Assembly (NCBI RefSeq): GCF_013403875.1
Contig: NZ_JACBNX010000018.1
Coordinates: 42,884 to 106,883, forward strand
Source of the DNA: Burkholderia guangdongensis
GTDB taxonomy: Bacteria > Pseudomonadota > Gammaproteobacteria > Burkholderiales > Burkholderiaceae
Length of the DNA: 64,000 nucleotides
Reading direction: 5' to 3'
Both the position numbers and the translations under genes were made by a program. The notes beneath the pieces are model-generated. The model ran no database searches. It was not told where the DNA came from and saw only the letters and a program-made list of their open reading frames with translations. Below, in pieces: positions 7,218 to 16,264 of this stretch; within the stretch, counting starts at the first letter, position 1, and each line of letters starts with the position of its first letter.

Positions 7218-10200
7218 ATGAGTTCCGTTTCAGGCGTACCGCAGAGCCAGATCCTGGCGTTGTCGTCGACGCAAATCGCGACGCTGTCGACGTCGCAGAT
7301 CGATTCGCTGTCGACGTCGGTGATCGCGGCGCTGTCGTCGAGCCAGATCAGCGGCCTCACGTCGGCGCAGCTCGCGTCGCTCGTGACCGCGCAGCCGTCC
7401 GCGATCGTTTATCTGAGCGCGGCCGGCGTCGCGCAGTTCAACGCGAGCCAGCTCGACGCGCTGTTCACGGGGTCCGGCACGAACCTGTCGGGCACGCAGA
7501 TCGCGTCGCTGACGAGCGCGCAGCTCGTCGGGTTGTCGTCGATGATCGGGCAACTGTCGTCGACGCAGGTGCAGGCGCTGACGAACCAGCAGATCGCCAC
7601 GCTCAGCACCGCGCAGCTCACGTCGACCGACACCGGCAGCGCGCACGTGCTCGCCGACCTGAAGACGAGCCAGGTCGCCGCGCTGACGTCGACGCAGCTG
7701 TCCGCGCTGACGGCGGCCGTCGACGAGCTGTCGTCCGCGCAGGTGCAGGCGCTGACGGGTGCGCAGATCGCATCGCTGACCACCGCGCAGCTGACCGCGA
7801 AGGACGCCGGCGGCGCGACGTCGATCCTGAACGACTTGAAGACGAGCCAGGTGTCGTCGCTGACGACGACGCAGCTGAACGCGCTCGTCGGTCAGCTTTC
7901 GAACACGCAGCTCGCGGCGCTGACGACCGCGCAGGTGTCGCATCTGTCGGCTGCGGCGATCGGCCTGCTGTCGTCCGGGCAGGTGCAGGCGCTGACGAAC
8001 CCGCAGGTCGTCGCGCTCGGCGCGACGCTGCTCGGCGCGAACGATTCGACCGGCAGCGCGCTCGTGACCGATCTGAAGACGAGCCAGGTCGCCGCGCTGA
8101 CGACGTCCGAGCTGTCGGGCCTCGCGACGGCGATCGGCGGGCTGTCGTCCGCGCAGGTGCAGGTGCTGACGAACGCGCAGATCGCCGCGCTCTCCACCGC
8201 GCAACTGACCGCGAACGACCTCGGCGGCTCGGTCAAGATCCTCGCCGACCTGAAGGCGAGCCAGATCGCCGCGCTGACGTCCACGCAGGTCGCGGGCCTC
8301 ACGACCGCGATCGGCGATCTGTCGTCCGCGCAGGTGCAGGCGCTGACGAACGCGCAGATCGCCGCGCTCTCCACCACGCAACTGACCACGAACGACGCGA
8401 GCGGCACGACGACGGTCCTCGCCGACCTGAAGACGGCCCAGGTGTCGTCGCTGACGTCGACGCAACTGAACGCGCTCGTCGGCAAGCTTTCGAACACGCA
8501 GCTCGCGGCGCTGACGACCGCGCAGGTGTCGCATCTGGCGACCTCGGCGCTCGGCCAGCTCTCGTCCGCGCAGGTGCAGGCGCTGACCAACGCGCAGATC
8601 GCCGCGCTCGGCACCGCGCAGCTCGGCGCGGCCGATTCGAGCGGCGCCACGACGCTCTTGACCGACCTGAAGGCGAGCCAGATCGCCGCGCTGACGTCGA
8701 CGCAACTGTCCGGGCTGTCGAGCGCGCTCGGCGAGCTCGCGTCCGCGCAGGTGCAGGCGCTGACGAACGCGCAGGTCGCCGCGCTCTCCGCCACGCAGCT
8801 TGCCGCGCACGACCTGAGCGGCGGCACGACGCTGCTGACCGACCTGAAGACGAGCCAGGTGTCCGCGCTGACGTCGACGCAGCTGTCGTCGCTGTCGACC
8901 TCGATCAGCGAGCTCGCATCCGCGCAGGTGCAGGCGCTGACGAACACGCAGGTCGCCGCGCTCTCCGCCGCGCAGCTTGCCGCGCACGACCTGAGCGGCG
9001 GCACCGCGCTGCTGACCGACCTGAAGACGAGCCAGGTGTCCGCGTTGACGTCGACGCAATTGTCGGCGCTGTCGAGCGCGATCAGCGACCTCGCGTCCGC
9101 GCAGGTGCAGGCGCTGACGAACGCGCAGATCGCCGCGCTCTCCACCGCGCAGTTGTCGGCGAAAGACATCGGCGGGTCCGCGGCGATCGTCACCGACCTG
9201 AAGACGAGCCAGATCGGCGCACTGACGTCCGCGCAGATCGGCAGCGTCGTGAGCCAGCTGTCGAGCGCGCAGCTCGGCGCGCTGACGAACGCGCAGATTG
9301 CCGCGCTGACGACCGCGCAGCTGAGCGCGGCGGACGCCGGCGGCACGACGACGATCCTCACCGACCTGAAGACGAGCCAGGTGTCGGGGCTCACGACGAC
9401 GCAGCTGAACGCGCTGGTCGGCCAGCTGTCGACCGCGCAACTGTCGTCGCTGACGACCGCGCAGGTCGCGAATCTGTCGATCGCGGCGGTCGGGCAACTG
9501 ACGGCGACGCACGTGCAGTCGCTGACGAATGCGCAGGTCGCGGCGCTCGGCGCGCCGCTGCTCGCCGCGGCGGACTCGACCGGCGGCACCGTGCTGCTGA
9601 CCGACCTGAAGACGAGCCAGGTCGCCGCGCTGACGACCGCGCAGCTCGCGGGTCTGACGACGTCGGTCGGCCTGCTGTCGTCCGCGCAGGTGCAGGCGCT
9701 GACGAACCCGCAGGTCGCGGCGCTCGGCGCGTCGCAGCTCGGCGTCGCGGTGTCGAGCGGCGCGACCGCGCCGCTTGCCGACCTGAAGACGAGCCAGATC
9801 GCGGCGCTGACGACCGCGCAGCTGACGGGCCTGACGACGTCGATCAGCGAACTGTCGTCCGCACAGGTGCAGGCGCTGACGGCCTCGCAGATCGCCGCGC
9901 TGTCCACCGCGCAACTGAACGCTGCGGATTCGACCGGCGGCACGACGACGATCCTCTCCGACCTGAAGACGAGCCAGGTGTCGTCGCTGACGACGACGCA
10001 ACTGAACGCGCTCGTCGGCCAGCTCTCGAACACGCAGCTTGCCGCGCTGACGACCGCGCAGGTGTCGCACCTGTCGGCCGCGGCGGCCAGCCTGCTGTCG
10101 TCCGCGCAGGTGCAGGCGCTGACGAACGCGCAAGTGGCGGCGCTCGGCGCGGCGGAGCTTGCCGCGCACGATTCGAGCGGCGGCACGACGCTCGTGACGG

Positions 10201-10967
10201 ATCTAAAGACGAGCCAGATCGCCGCGCTGACGACTTCACAGCTCGCGGCGCTGACGACGGCGATCGGCGGGCTGTCGTCCGCGCAGGTGCAGGCGCTGAC
10301 GAACGCACAGGTCGCGGCGCTCGCCACCGCGCAGCTGGGCGCGAACGACCTGAGCGGCGGCACGACGATCCTGACCGACCTGAAGACGAGCCAGATCGCC
10401 GCGCTGACGACTTCGCAGCTCGGCGCCGTCGTCGGCGCGCTGTCGAACCCGCAACTGCAGTCGGCGAGCGGCACGCAGATCAGCGGGCTGTCGAACGCGG
10501 CGCTCGGCCAGTTGACGTCCGCGCAGGTGCAGGCGCTGACGTACGCGGAGATCGGCGCGTTGTCGACCAGCCAGCTCGGCGCGTTCGATCACGGCGGCAC
10601 CACGTCGATCCTGTCCGATCTGACGACCGCGCAAGTGACGAACGGGCTGACCGCGAAGCAGGCGGGCGCGCTGACGACGACCGAGATCGGCCAGCTGACG
10701 GCGTCGCAGGTGCAGGCGATGACGTATGCGCAGATCGGCGCGCTCGTGTCGACGCAGCTCGGCGCGCTCGACGCGAGCGGCGGCACGACGAGCCTGATCT
10801 CCGATCTCGCGACGAGCCAGATCGGCGCGCTGACCGCGAAGCAGCTGCAGAGCCTGGCGACGAGCGAGGTCGCGTCGCTGTCGTCGAGCCAGGTCGCGCA
10901 GCTGAGCGCGACGCAGTTGCAGGCGCTGGGCACGAATGTCCAGTACCTGCAGGGCTTTCTCGCGTAA
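7218..10967 (+). CDS. Giant Ser/Thr/Ala/Gln/Leu-rich octapeptide-repeat protein, function unknown
   Basis: A 1249-residue protein built almost entirely of repeats. The basic unit is eight residues, x-Q-[VIL]-x-x-L-[ST]-x, as in AQVQALTN AQIAALST. These are grouped in about 16 higher-order units of 58-59 residues, several extended by about 22 to 80 residues. A typical unit starts with SSAQVQALTNAQ, passes a polar [ND]-x-x-[SG]-G-x-T segment and DLKTSQ[VI], and ends in two or three further octads. I see no Cys or Trp and few charged residues, and no classical signal peptide. ATG 7218 follows AGGAG. Ser and Thr are very abundant, and the next gene is an O-GlcNAc transferase, so it may be a glycosylated surface or secreted protein. 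Databases often give such repeat proteins vague names; no activity can be assigned. Confidence 0.8.
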   Translation: MSSVSGVPQSQILALSSTQIATLSTSQIDSLSTSVIAALSSSQISGLTSAQLASLVTAQPSAIVYLSAAGVAQFNASQLDALFTGSGTNLSGTQIASLTSAQLVGLSSMIGQLSSTQVQALTNQQIATLSTAQLTSTDTGSAHVLADLKTSQVAALTSTQLSALTAAVDELSSAQVQALTGAQIASLTTAQLTAKDAGGATSILNDLKTSQVSSLTTTQLNALVGQLSNTQLAALTTAQVSHLSAAAIGLLSSGQVQALTNPQVVALGATLLGANDSTGSALVTDLKTSQVAALTTSELSGLATAIGGLSSAQVQVLTNAQIAALSTAQLTANDLGGSVKILADLKASQIAALTSTQVAGLTTAIGDLSSAQVQALTNAQIAALSTTQLTTNDASGTTTVLADLKTAQVSSLTSTQLNALVGKLSNTQLAALTTAQVSHLATSALGQLSSAQVQALTNAQIAALGTAQLGAADSSGATTLLTDLKASQIAALTSTQLSGLSSALGELASAQVQALTNAQVAALSATQLAAHDLSGGTTLLTDLKTSQVSALTSTQLSSLSTSISELASAQVQALTNTQVAALSAAQLAAHDLSGGTALLTDLKTSQVSALTSTQLSALSSAISDLASAQVQALTNAQIAALSTAQLSAKDIGGSAAIVTDLKTSQIGALTSAQIGSVVSQLSSAQLGALTNAQIAALTTAQLSAADAGGTTTILTDLKTSQVSGLTTTQLNALVGQLSTAQLSSLTTAQVANLSIAAVGQLTATHVQSLTNAQVAALGAPLLAAADSTGGTVLLTDLKTSQVAALTTAQLAGLTTSVGLLSSAQVQALTNPQVAALGASQLGVAVSSGATAPLADLKTSQIAALTTAQLTGLTTSISELSSAQVQALTASQIAALSTAQLNAADSTGGTTTILSDLKTSQVSSLTTTQLNALVGQLSNTQLAALTTAQVSHLSAAAASLLSSAQVQALTNAQVAALGAAELAAHDSSGGTTLVTDLKTSQIAALTTSQLAALTTAIGGLSSAQVQALTNAQVAALATAQLGANDLSGGTTILTDLKTSQIAALTTSQLGAVVGALSNPQLQSASGTQISGLSNAALGQLTSAQVQALTYAEIGALSTSQLGAFDHGGTTSILSDLTTAQVTNGLTAKQAGALTTTEIGQLTASQVQAMTYAQIGALVSTQLGALDASGGTTSLISDLATSQIGALTAKQLQSLATSEVASLSSSQVAQLSATQLQALGTNVQYLQGFLA
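7560..10900 (+). repeat. Tandem array of about 16 units of 174-177 bp (some about 240 bp) inside the repeat protein gene
   Basis: Near-identical DNA segments such as GCGCAGGTGCAGGCGCTGAC and GACCTGAAGACGAGCCAG recur throughout, once per higher-order protein unit. The units at about 8740-9180 are the most alike at DNA level, pointing to recent duplication. All length changes keep the reading frame. Such arrays are prone to recombination and to misassembly from short reads. Confidence 0.85.
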
Positions 10968-11127
10968 CGCGTAACGTGAGCGCCGGCGCGGGCGCGGCGC
11001 GCTCGCGCCGGCCCGCCGGCCAGGTGTGGCGGCGGTGGGCGGCAAGCCCATGTCGCGGCGCCGGGCCATGCGTGGCCGGCGCGCGCCGCGCGATGCTTTT
11101 CACTGACCGGCGTCGGGCCGGGGCGAT

Positions 11128-13338
11128 ATGGATACGAAAGCAAACCTGATCGACATCCTGCTGTACCAGATCAACAACGGCGAGGCCGCCGACGCGCTCG
11201 TGCAGATCGACGCGCTGCTCGGCACGCAGCCGAACCATCCGGGGCTGCTGACGCTGAAGGCCGAGGCGCTGCGGCTCGCGGGGCACGCGTTGGCCGCCGC
11301 CGACGCTTACCGGCGCGCGGGCGCGGTCGGTGGCGGGCCGCGCAACTGGCAGGTCGCCGGGATTCTGCTGCAGGCCGCGGGCCGGCTCGATGACGCGATC
11401 GAATGCCTCGCGTACGCGAACGCCGAAGATCCGCTGAACGCGACGGTGCTCGAAGGGCTCGTCGCCGCGCTGCTCGAGCAGATCGGCGGCGGGCAGCCGG
11501 AGCACGCGCTGCGGCACGTCGATGCGCTGCTCGACCGGCATCCGGGCAATCTCGGGCTGCTGACGCTGCGTGCGGAAGCGTTGCGCACCGCGGGCCGCCG
11601 GCGCGACGCGATCGACGCGTATCGCCGCGCGGCGCTGGCGGGCGCGGGCGCGCGCAACTGGCTCGTCGCCGGCATCCTGCTCGGCGAGGAGCGCCGCTTC
11701 GACGAGGCGGTCGACGCGCTGCTCGGCGCGATCGCCGACGCGCCCGGCGACGAGGAGGTGCTGAACACGCTCGTGACGACGCTGTTCAACGCGAACCGCT
11801 ATCAGGAAGGCGTGCTGTTCGCGATGCGGCTGCTCGGCGTGAGCCGCGACGAGCGGCATCTGTCGAACGCGGCGCTGTTGCTGCAGACGGCGGGCCAGCA
11901 CGAGGAAGCGTCGGAGGTGTTCAAGAAGTTCATCGGCGCGCGCGACGACAATCCGGCGCAGCTCGGCGCCGCGCTCGTGCCCGCGCGCTACACGTGCGAG
12001 TGGGACTGGATCGAGTCGATCCAGTCACGCATCGGCGCGCACTACGCGCAGGGCCGCTACGCGGCCGCGCAGGAATATCCGCTGACGCACGTTACGTGGT
12101 GTGCCGACGAGGCGCACAACCTTGCTGTCACGCAAGCGTACGTCGCGAGCCGCACGCCGGCCGACGCGCTGCCGCTCGTCGCGTCGCCGCGCCGCGCGGC
12201 GCCGGGCGAGCGGATCCGCATCGGCTATCTGTCGTGCGACTTCTGCAACCACGCGACGATGCATCTGCTCGCGGGGCTGCTCGAGCATCACGACCGCGAC
12301 CGCTTCGAGATCTACGCGTACGACTACAGCAAGCCGGACACGTCCGCATACCGGCAGCGCTTTCTCGCGGCGATCGATCATCACGTCGACGTCACCGCGC
12401 TCACCGACGCCGACGCGGCCGCGCGCATCGCGCAGGACCGGCTCGACATCCTGTTCGACCTGAAAGGGCACACGGGCTGGGCGCGCCCGGCGATTCTCGC
12501 GTATCGGCCGGCGCCGCTGCAGGTCGCGTATCTGGGCTATCCGGGCAGCACCGGCGCGTCGTACGTCGATTACGTGGTCGGCGACCGTTTCGTGACGCCG
12601 GACGGCAGCGCGCCGTTCTATACCGAGAAGCTGTGCCGCCTGCCGCATTCGTATCAGTGCAACGACCGCAAGCGCCAGGCGGTGGCCGATCCGGGCACGC
12701 GCGCGTCGCACGGGCTGCCGGACGACGCGGTCGTGTTCTGCAGCTTCAACCAGTCGTACAAGATCGACCGGCAGAGCTTCGCGGTGTGGATGCGCGTGCT
12801 GCACGCGGTGCCGGGCAGCGTGCTGTGGCTGCTCGGGCAGGGCGACGCCGCGCAGCGCAATCTGCGGCGCGTCGCGGCCGAGGCGGGCGTTGCGCCCGAG
12901 CGGCTGATCTTCTCGCCGTTCGCGACGCCCGAGTGGCATCTCGCGCGGCTCACGCTCGCGGACGCGGCGCTCGACACGCTCGTCTGCAACGGCCACACGA
13001 CGACGTCCGACGCGCTGTGGGCCGGCGTGCCGGTGATCACCGCGCGCGGTGTGCATTTCGCGTCGCGCGTGACCGAGAGCCTGCTGAACGCGATGGATCT
13101 CGACGAGCTCGTCGGAAGCGATCACGACGACATGGTGCGGATCGCGGCACACATCGGACACGACGCCGACTATCGCGCGCAGGTTCGCGCGCGCGTCGGG
13201 GACGGCATCGCGCACGCACCGCTGTTCGACACCGCGCGCTTCACGCGCCACTTCGAGACCGCGATCGAGCGGATGGTGAGCGCGAGCCGCAGCGGCGAGC
13301 CGCTGCCGCATATCGACGTCGCCGAGTGCGCGGCGTGA
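11128..13338 (+). CDS. TPR protein with SPINDLY/O-GlcNAc transferase domain (GT41)
   Basis: Predicted cytosolic glycosyltransferase of 736 residues that would move a sugar (GlcNAc in characterised relatives) from a UDP donor to Ser/Thr of proteins. Residues 1 to about 290 hold TPR-like helical repeats (two near copies of TLKAEALRLAGH / TLRAEALRTAGR followed by DAY-RRA-G). Residues about 335-710 form the GT41 catalytic part: RIRIGYLSCDFCNHATMHL, DILFDLKGHTG, QVAYLGYPGSTGASYVDYVV, VVFCSFNQSYKID, and CNGHTTTSDALWAGVPVIT. These are the hallmark bacterial OGT/SPINDLY segments. It lies 160 bases after the repeat-protein gene and near fliTDC, so the repeat protein and flagellin are the obvious candidate substrates. 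In several bacteria related enzymes glycosylate flagellin. Confidence 0.88.
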   Translation: MDTKANLIDILLYQINNGEAADALVQIDALLGTQPNHPGLLTLKAEALRLAGHALAAADAYRRAGAVGGGPRNWQVAGILLQAAGRLDDAIECLAYANAEDPLNATVLEGLVAALLEQIGGGQPEHALRHVDALLDRHPGNLGLLTLRAEALRTAGRRRDAIDAYRRAALAGAGARNWLVAGILLGEERRFDEAVDALLGAIADAPGDEEVLNTLVTTLFNANRYQEGVLFAMRLLGVSRDERHLSNAALLLQTAGQHEEASEVFKKFIGARDDNPAQLGAALVPARYTCEWDWIESIQSRIGAHYAQGRYAAAQEYPLTHVTWCADEAHNLAVTQAYVASRTPADALPLVASPRRAAPGERIRIGYLSCDFCNHATMHLLAGLLEHHDRDRFEIYAYDYSKPDTSAYRQRFLAAIDHHVDVTALTDADAAARIAQDRLDILFDLKGHTGWARPAILAYRPAPLQVAYLGYPGSTGASYVDYVVGDRFVTPDGSAPFYTEKLCRLPHSYQCNDRKRQAVADPGTRASHGLPDDAVVFCSFNQSYKIDRQSFAVWMRVLHAVPGSVLWLLGQGDAAQRNLRRVAAEAGVAPERLIFSPFATPEWHLARLTLADAALDTLVCNGHTTTSDALWAGVPVITARGVHFASRVTESLLNAMDLDELVGSDHDDMVRIAAHIGHDADYRAQVRARVGDGIAHAPLFDTARFTRHFETAIERMVSASRSGEPLPHIDVAECAA

Positions 13339-13406
13339 TCGATTGCGCGGCCTGATCGATTGGACGAACTGAACGTTTGACTCGACGCGCGAAGCCGCGC
13401 GTCGCG

Positions 13407-14180
13407 TCAAACGAAATCGGGCATGCCGGGGAACAGTCGCTGCACGAGCACGTCCGGGATCACGTACTGCGGGAAGCAGATCGACGTGTTCGACTGATGG
13501 AGCACGTGCACGCAGAGCCCGGCGTCGTCCTGCAGCAGCGCGACGCGCGTGCCGCGCGCCACCGCGTTCACGATGAACTCGCCGTCCTCGTTGAACTGCT
13601 GGTGCGGGAACGGATGGCCGGCCCACACGCTTTTCCGGTAGCAATAGCTGAAGCCGTAGCCGAGATGGTTGTCGCGGAACGCCCCGTTGCCGGGCTCGAG
13701 CGTGACGACGGTCATCGGCGCCGGCGACCAGCGCAGGTGCGGGCCTTCCTTCAGAAGCAGATCCCAGTAGCCGAACTTGCGGTACACGTGGCTATACAGG
13801 AAGAACGCGGACAGCTTCGCGAAATCGGCCTGCTGTGAGTCCATCGACGCGAGCATCGTCCGAAGGTAGTGGGGCGCGTAGTACTCGTCGTCGTCGAAAT
13901 GCGCGATCACGTCGGCGCGCGCCATGTCGTTCGCGATGTTGCGCTTCTCGCCGATCGTCAGGCGCGACGGCAGATGCCGGTAGCGCACGCGCGGATCGTC
14001 GAGGCTCGCGAGGAACGCGCTCGGCGTGTCGCTGTCGTCGAGCACGATCCATTCGCTGTCGGCGACGTCCTGTGACGCGAAGCAGCGATAGGCGGCGGGC
14101 AGCATCGTTTCCCGGCCGTAAGTCGGGGTGACGACGCTGACGAGCGGGCGGACGCCCGCGGAAGGCGTGCTGGTGGACAT
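13407..14180 (-). CDS. Family 2 glycosyltransferase
   Basis: GT-A fold glycosyltransferase of 257 residues. It opens with LVSVVTPTYGRETMLPAAY, the usual donor-binding start. WIVLDDSDTPS is the first acidic site and ADVIAHFDDDEYYAPHYL is the DxD-like metal site (about residues 90-105). A basic/aromatic acceptor region follows, with GFSYCYRKSVWAGHPFP and FNEDGEFI, the latter resembling the catalytic-base ED motif. No membrane helix is evident. It is convergent with the OGT gene and directly precedes (3 bases apart, same strand) the end of the fliC-fliD-fliT run, which points to glycan assembly on a flagellar or surface protein. Substrate and sugar are unknown. Confidence 0.85.
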   Translation of the reverse strand: MSTSTPSAGVRPLVSVVTPTYGRETMLPAAYRCFASQDVADSEWIVLDDSDTPSAFLASLDDPRVRYRHLPSRLTIGEKRNIANDMARADVIAHFDDDEYYAPHYLRTMLASMDSQQADFAKLSAFFLYSHVYRKFGYWDLLLKEGPHLRWSPAPMTVVTLEPGNGAFRDNHLGYGFSYCYRKSVWAGHPFPHQQFNEDGEFIVNAVARGTRVALLQDDAGLCVHVLHQSNTSICFPQYVIPDVLVQRLFPGMPDFV

Positions 14181-14183
14181 CGA

Positions 14184-14486
14184 TCAGCGTCCCGCCGCGA
14201 TCCGCTGATACTGTCGCGCCGCGTCGGTGCGGCCGATCGCCGCGCGGAAATCGATCTGCAGCGCATGCTGAGTGGTCTTCGCTTGCGCGAACACCGCCGC
14301 GTCGATCGCCTGGATGCGCCGGATCGTCGCGAGCGCGTCGGGCGTTTGCTCGGCGCCGAGCGCCATCACGAGCGGCGAGCGCTCGTCGACGAGGCGCGCG
14401 GCGCACGGCCAGTCGGCCATTGCTGCCGCATGCTCGATCGCCTGCGTGAGCGCCCAGATGCGCTCGATCGGGTTCGTGGAATCCAT
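14184..14486 (-). CDS. fliT: FliT-like flagellar chaperone
   Basis: Small helical protein of 100 residues immediately downstream of fliD on the same strand, which is the usual place of fliT. FliT is the export chaperone for the filament cap FliD and in enterics also damps FlhDC. The sequence is mostly helix-forming, with NPIERIWALTQAIEHAAAM at the N-terminus and ARLVDERSPLVMALG in the middle, compatible with the FliT fold, although sequence similarity in this family is low. ATG 14486 with a GAGG upstream is preferred; a GTG at 14531 would add 15 residues. The call leans on position and size. Confidence 0.7.
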   Translation of the reverse strand: MDSTNPIERIWALTQAIEHAAAMADWPCAARLVDERSPLVMALGAEQTPDALATIRRIQAIDAAVFAQAKTTQHALQIDFRAAIGRTDAARQYQRIAAGR

Positions 14487-14538
14487 GTCGATGATGACCT
14501 CGATAGAAGCCGGCGCGTGAGCCGCCGTCACGTGATGA

Positions 14539-16062
14539 TTAGCCCGACTTGGCCGTCGCGAGCGCGCCCGCGCTGTTGGTGCCGCCGAACAGTTGCGTCA
14601 GATATTGCGAATTGCTCTGCATCTGCGCCATCAGCGTGTTGAGCGCGGTGAATTGCGCGTTGTACTGCGTGGTCAGTTGCTGCGCGTACGCCTGTAGCGA
14701 CGCGGCCTGCGTCTGCGCGTTGGCGAGATCGGCGTTGAGCGCCTGCTGGCGCGTGCTGATGATGCCGCCCGTCTGCAGATACGCGGTGATGCTGTTGTTC
14801 AGTGTCGCGCCGACGCCGTTCGTCGAATTGAACAGCGTTTGCACGGTCGACGGATTGTTCTGCAGCGCGTTCGACAGCGCCGTGCTGTCGACGCTGATCG
14901 TGCCGTCCGGCTGCAGGTTCAGGCCGATCGCGCTGAGGCTGGCCGTGGTGCCGCCGCTCGTCACGCCCTGCGCGATCGTCGTCGCGAGCGAGTTGACGAT
15001 CGTGTTCAGCATCGAGTCGCCGATCAAGGGGCCGGCCGTGTTGCTCGTCGACGAGCTCGAGCTGCTGCTCGCACTGTTGGTCGACAGCGACGTCGCGGTG
15101 TTCACGAACGAGTTGTAAGCGGACACGAACGCGTTGATCGCGGTGGTCGCGCTCGTGTTGTCGGGCGAGACCGTGAGCGTCTGCGTCGTGCCCGCCGCCG
15201 CGGCGCTCAGGTTCAGCGTGAGGCCGGTGACCGCGTTCGAGACCGCGTTGCTCGCGCTCGACACGCTGACGCCGTCGATCGTCAGGTTCGCGTTCTGCGC
15301 GGGGATCATCGTGGTGTAATTGGTCGTCGGGTTGCCGCTCGAATCGATGGTCGCGAGCGCCGCGAGCCCGTCGGTCGAATTGGTCGACACCTGGATCGTG
15401 TTCGACGCGCCGGTCACGGTCGACGTCAGCGCGAGATACGCGCCTTTCGTGCCCGACACGACGGTCGCGGTGACGCCGGGATTGCTGCTCGACGCGTTGA
15501 TCGCGTTCGCGATGCCCGCGAGCGTGTTGTTGCCCGAGTTGATCGCGACGGTCATCGGCGAGCCGCCGAGCGAGATCGTCAGGTTGCCGGTGCCGATGCC
15601 GCTGGTGGTCGACAGCGCGTTCGCCGACACGAGCTTCTGCGCGGTCGCGATGTTCGTCACGTTGACCGAATAGCTGCTGGCGACGGCGCCGGTCGCGGCG
15701 GTCGCGGTCAGGCCGGCGCCGCTCGCGCTCGCCGTGAGCTGCTGCAGCGCGGAGCCGGTGGTGAGGCCGGACAGCGCGCTTTGCAGCGACGACAGCGACG
15801 ACTGCAGCGTGCCGATCGCGGACAGCTGCGTGTTGTCGTAGTTCTGGCGCGTGGTGTTCGCGGTGGTCTGCGCGGACGTCTGCGCGGTCACCATCGCGGA
15901 GACGATCGACGAGAGATCGGCCGTCGAGTTCGTCACGCCGCTGATGATGGACTGCGCGGCCGAGGAGATGGCGCTGTTCGCGGCCGAGATCGCGGAACTG
16001 TTGCTGCTGGTGGCGCTCGTGTTGGTCGCCGTGCTGCTGGCGCTGGTCGGGATCGTCGACAT
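14539..16062 (-). CDS. fliD: Flagellar hook-associated protein 2 (filament cap)
   Basis: Filament-capping protein of 507 residues, exported by the flagellar type III apparatus, needed for flagellin polymerisation at the tip. It has the FliD_N region (about residues 35-135, with GTLQSSLSSLQSALSGLT), a flagellin-IN-like middle (VNVTNIATAQKLVSANALS; GIANAINASSSNPGVTATV), and a FliD_C coiled-coil region ending in QLTTQYNAQFTALNTLMAQM. Ser/Thr/Asn/Ala are enriched and I see no Cys. ATG 16062 is chosen because a GGAG precedes it; an upstream in-frame ATG at 16137 would add a basic stretch foreign to the family. It lies between fliC and fliT on the minus strand. Confidence 0.95.
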   Translation of the reverse strand: MSTIPTSASSTATNTSATSSNSSAISAANSAISSAAQSIISGVTNSTADLSSIVSAMVTAQTSAQTTANTTRQNYDNTQLSAIGTLQSSLSSLQSALSGLTTGSALQQLTASASGAGLTATAATGAVASSYSVNVTNIATAQKLVSANALSTTSGIGTGNLTISLGGSPMTVAINSGNNTLAGIANAINASSSNPGVTATVVSGTKGAYLALTSTVTGASNTIQVSTNSTDGLAALATIDSSGNPTTNYTTMIPAQNANLTIDGVSVSSASNAVSNAVTGLTLNLSAAAAGTTQTLTVSPDNTSATTAINAFVSAYNSFVNTATSLSTNSASSSSSSSTSNTAGPLIGDSMLNTIVNSLATTIAQGVTSGGTTASLSAIGLNLQPDGTISVDSTALSNALQNNPSTVQTLFNSTNGVGATLNNSITAYLQTGGIISTRQQALNADLANAQTQAASLQAYAQQLTTQYNAQFTALNTLMAQMQSNSQYLTQLFGGTNSAGALATAKSG

Positions 16063-16264
16063 GAAACACTCCGTGCGGATCGGAAAGCGCGGAATCGCGC
16101 GCGGGGAAAGCGCGAAATCGCGCGGGCGGCGTCGCACGCGACACGACGCACGAAGCGCGCGCGCCTGCCCGACGGCGTCGGGCGGGCGGTGGCGCGCTTT
16201 TCCTGGTTGACGGCAGCGCGGCGCGTTTCTTGAGCGCGCCGCGGCCGTGCCGGTGCGCGGCGGG

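Noticed and set aside
7230..10169. A 979-codon minus-strand open frame across the repeat gene
   Set aside because: It mirrors the repeats of the plus-strand gene, is Arg-rich with no family features, and exists because high GC makes antisense frames long.
7560..10900. Regular repeats considered as a CRISPR array
   Set aside because: Units are 174 bp or more, in frame and coding throughout, with no repeat-spacer alternation and no cas genes.
13377..13838. Plus-strand frame opposite the GT2 gene
   Set aside because: The minus-strand frame has clear GT2 motifs; this is its shadow.
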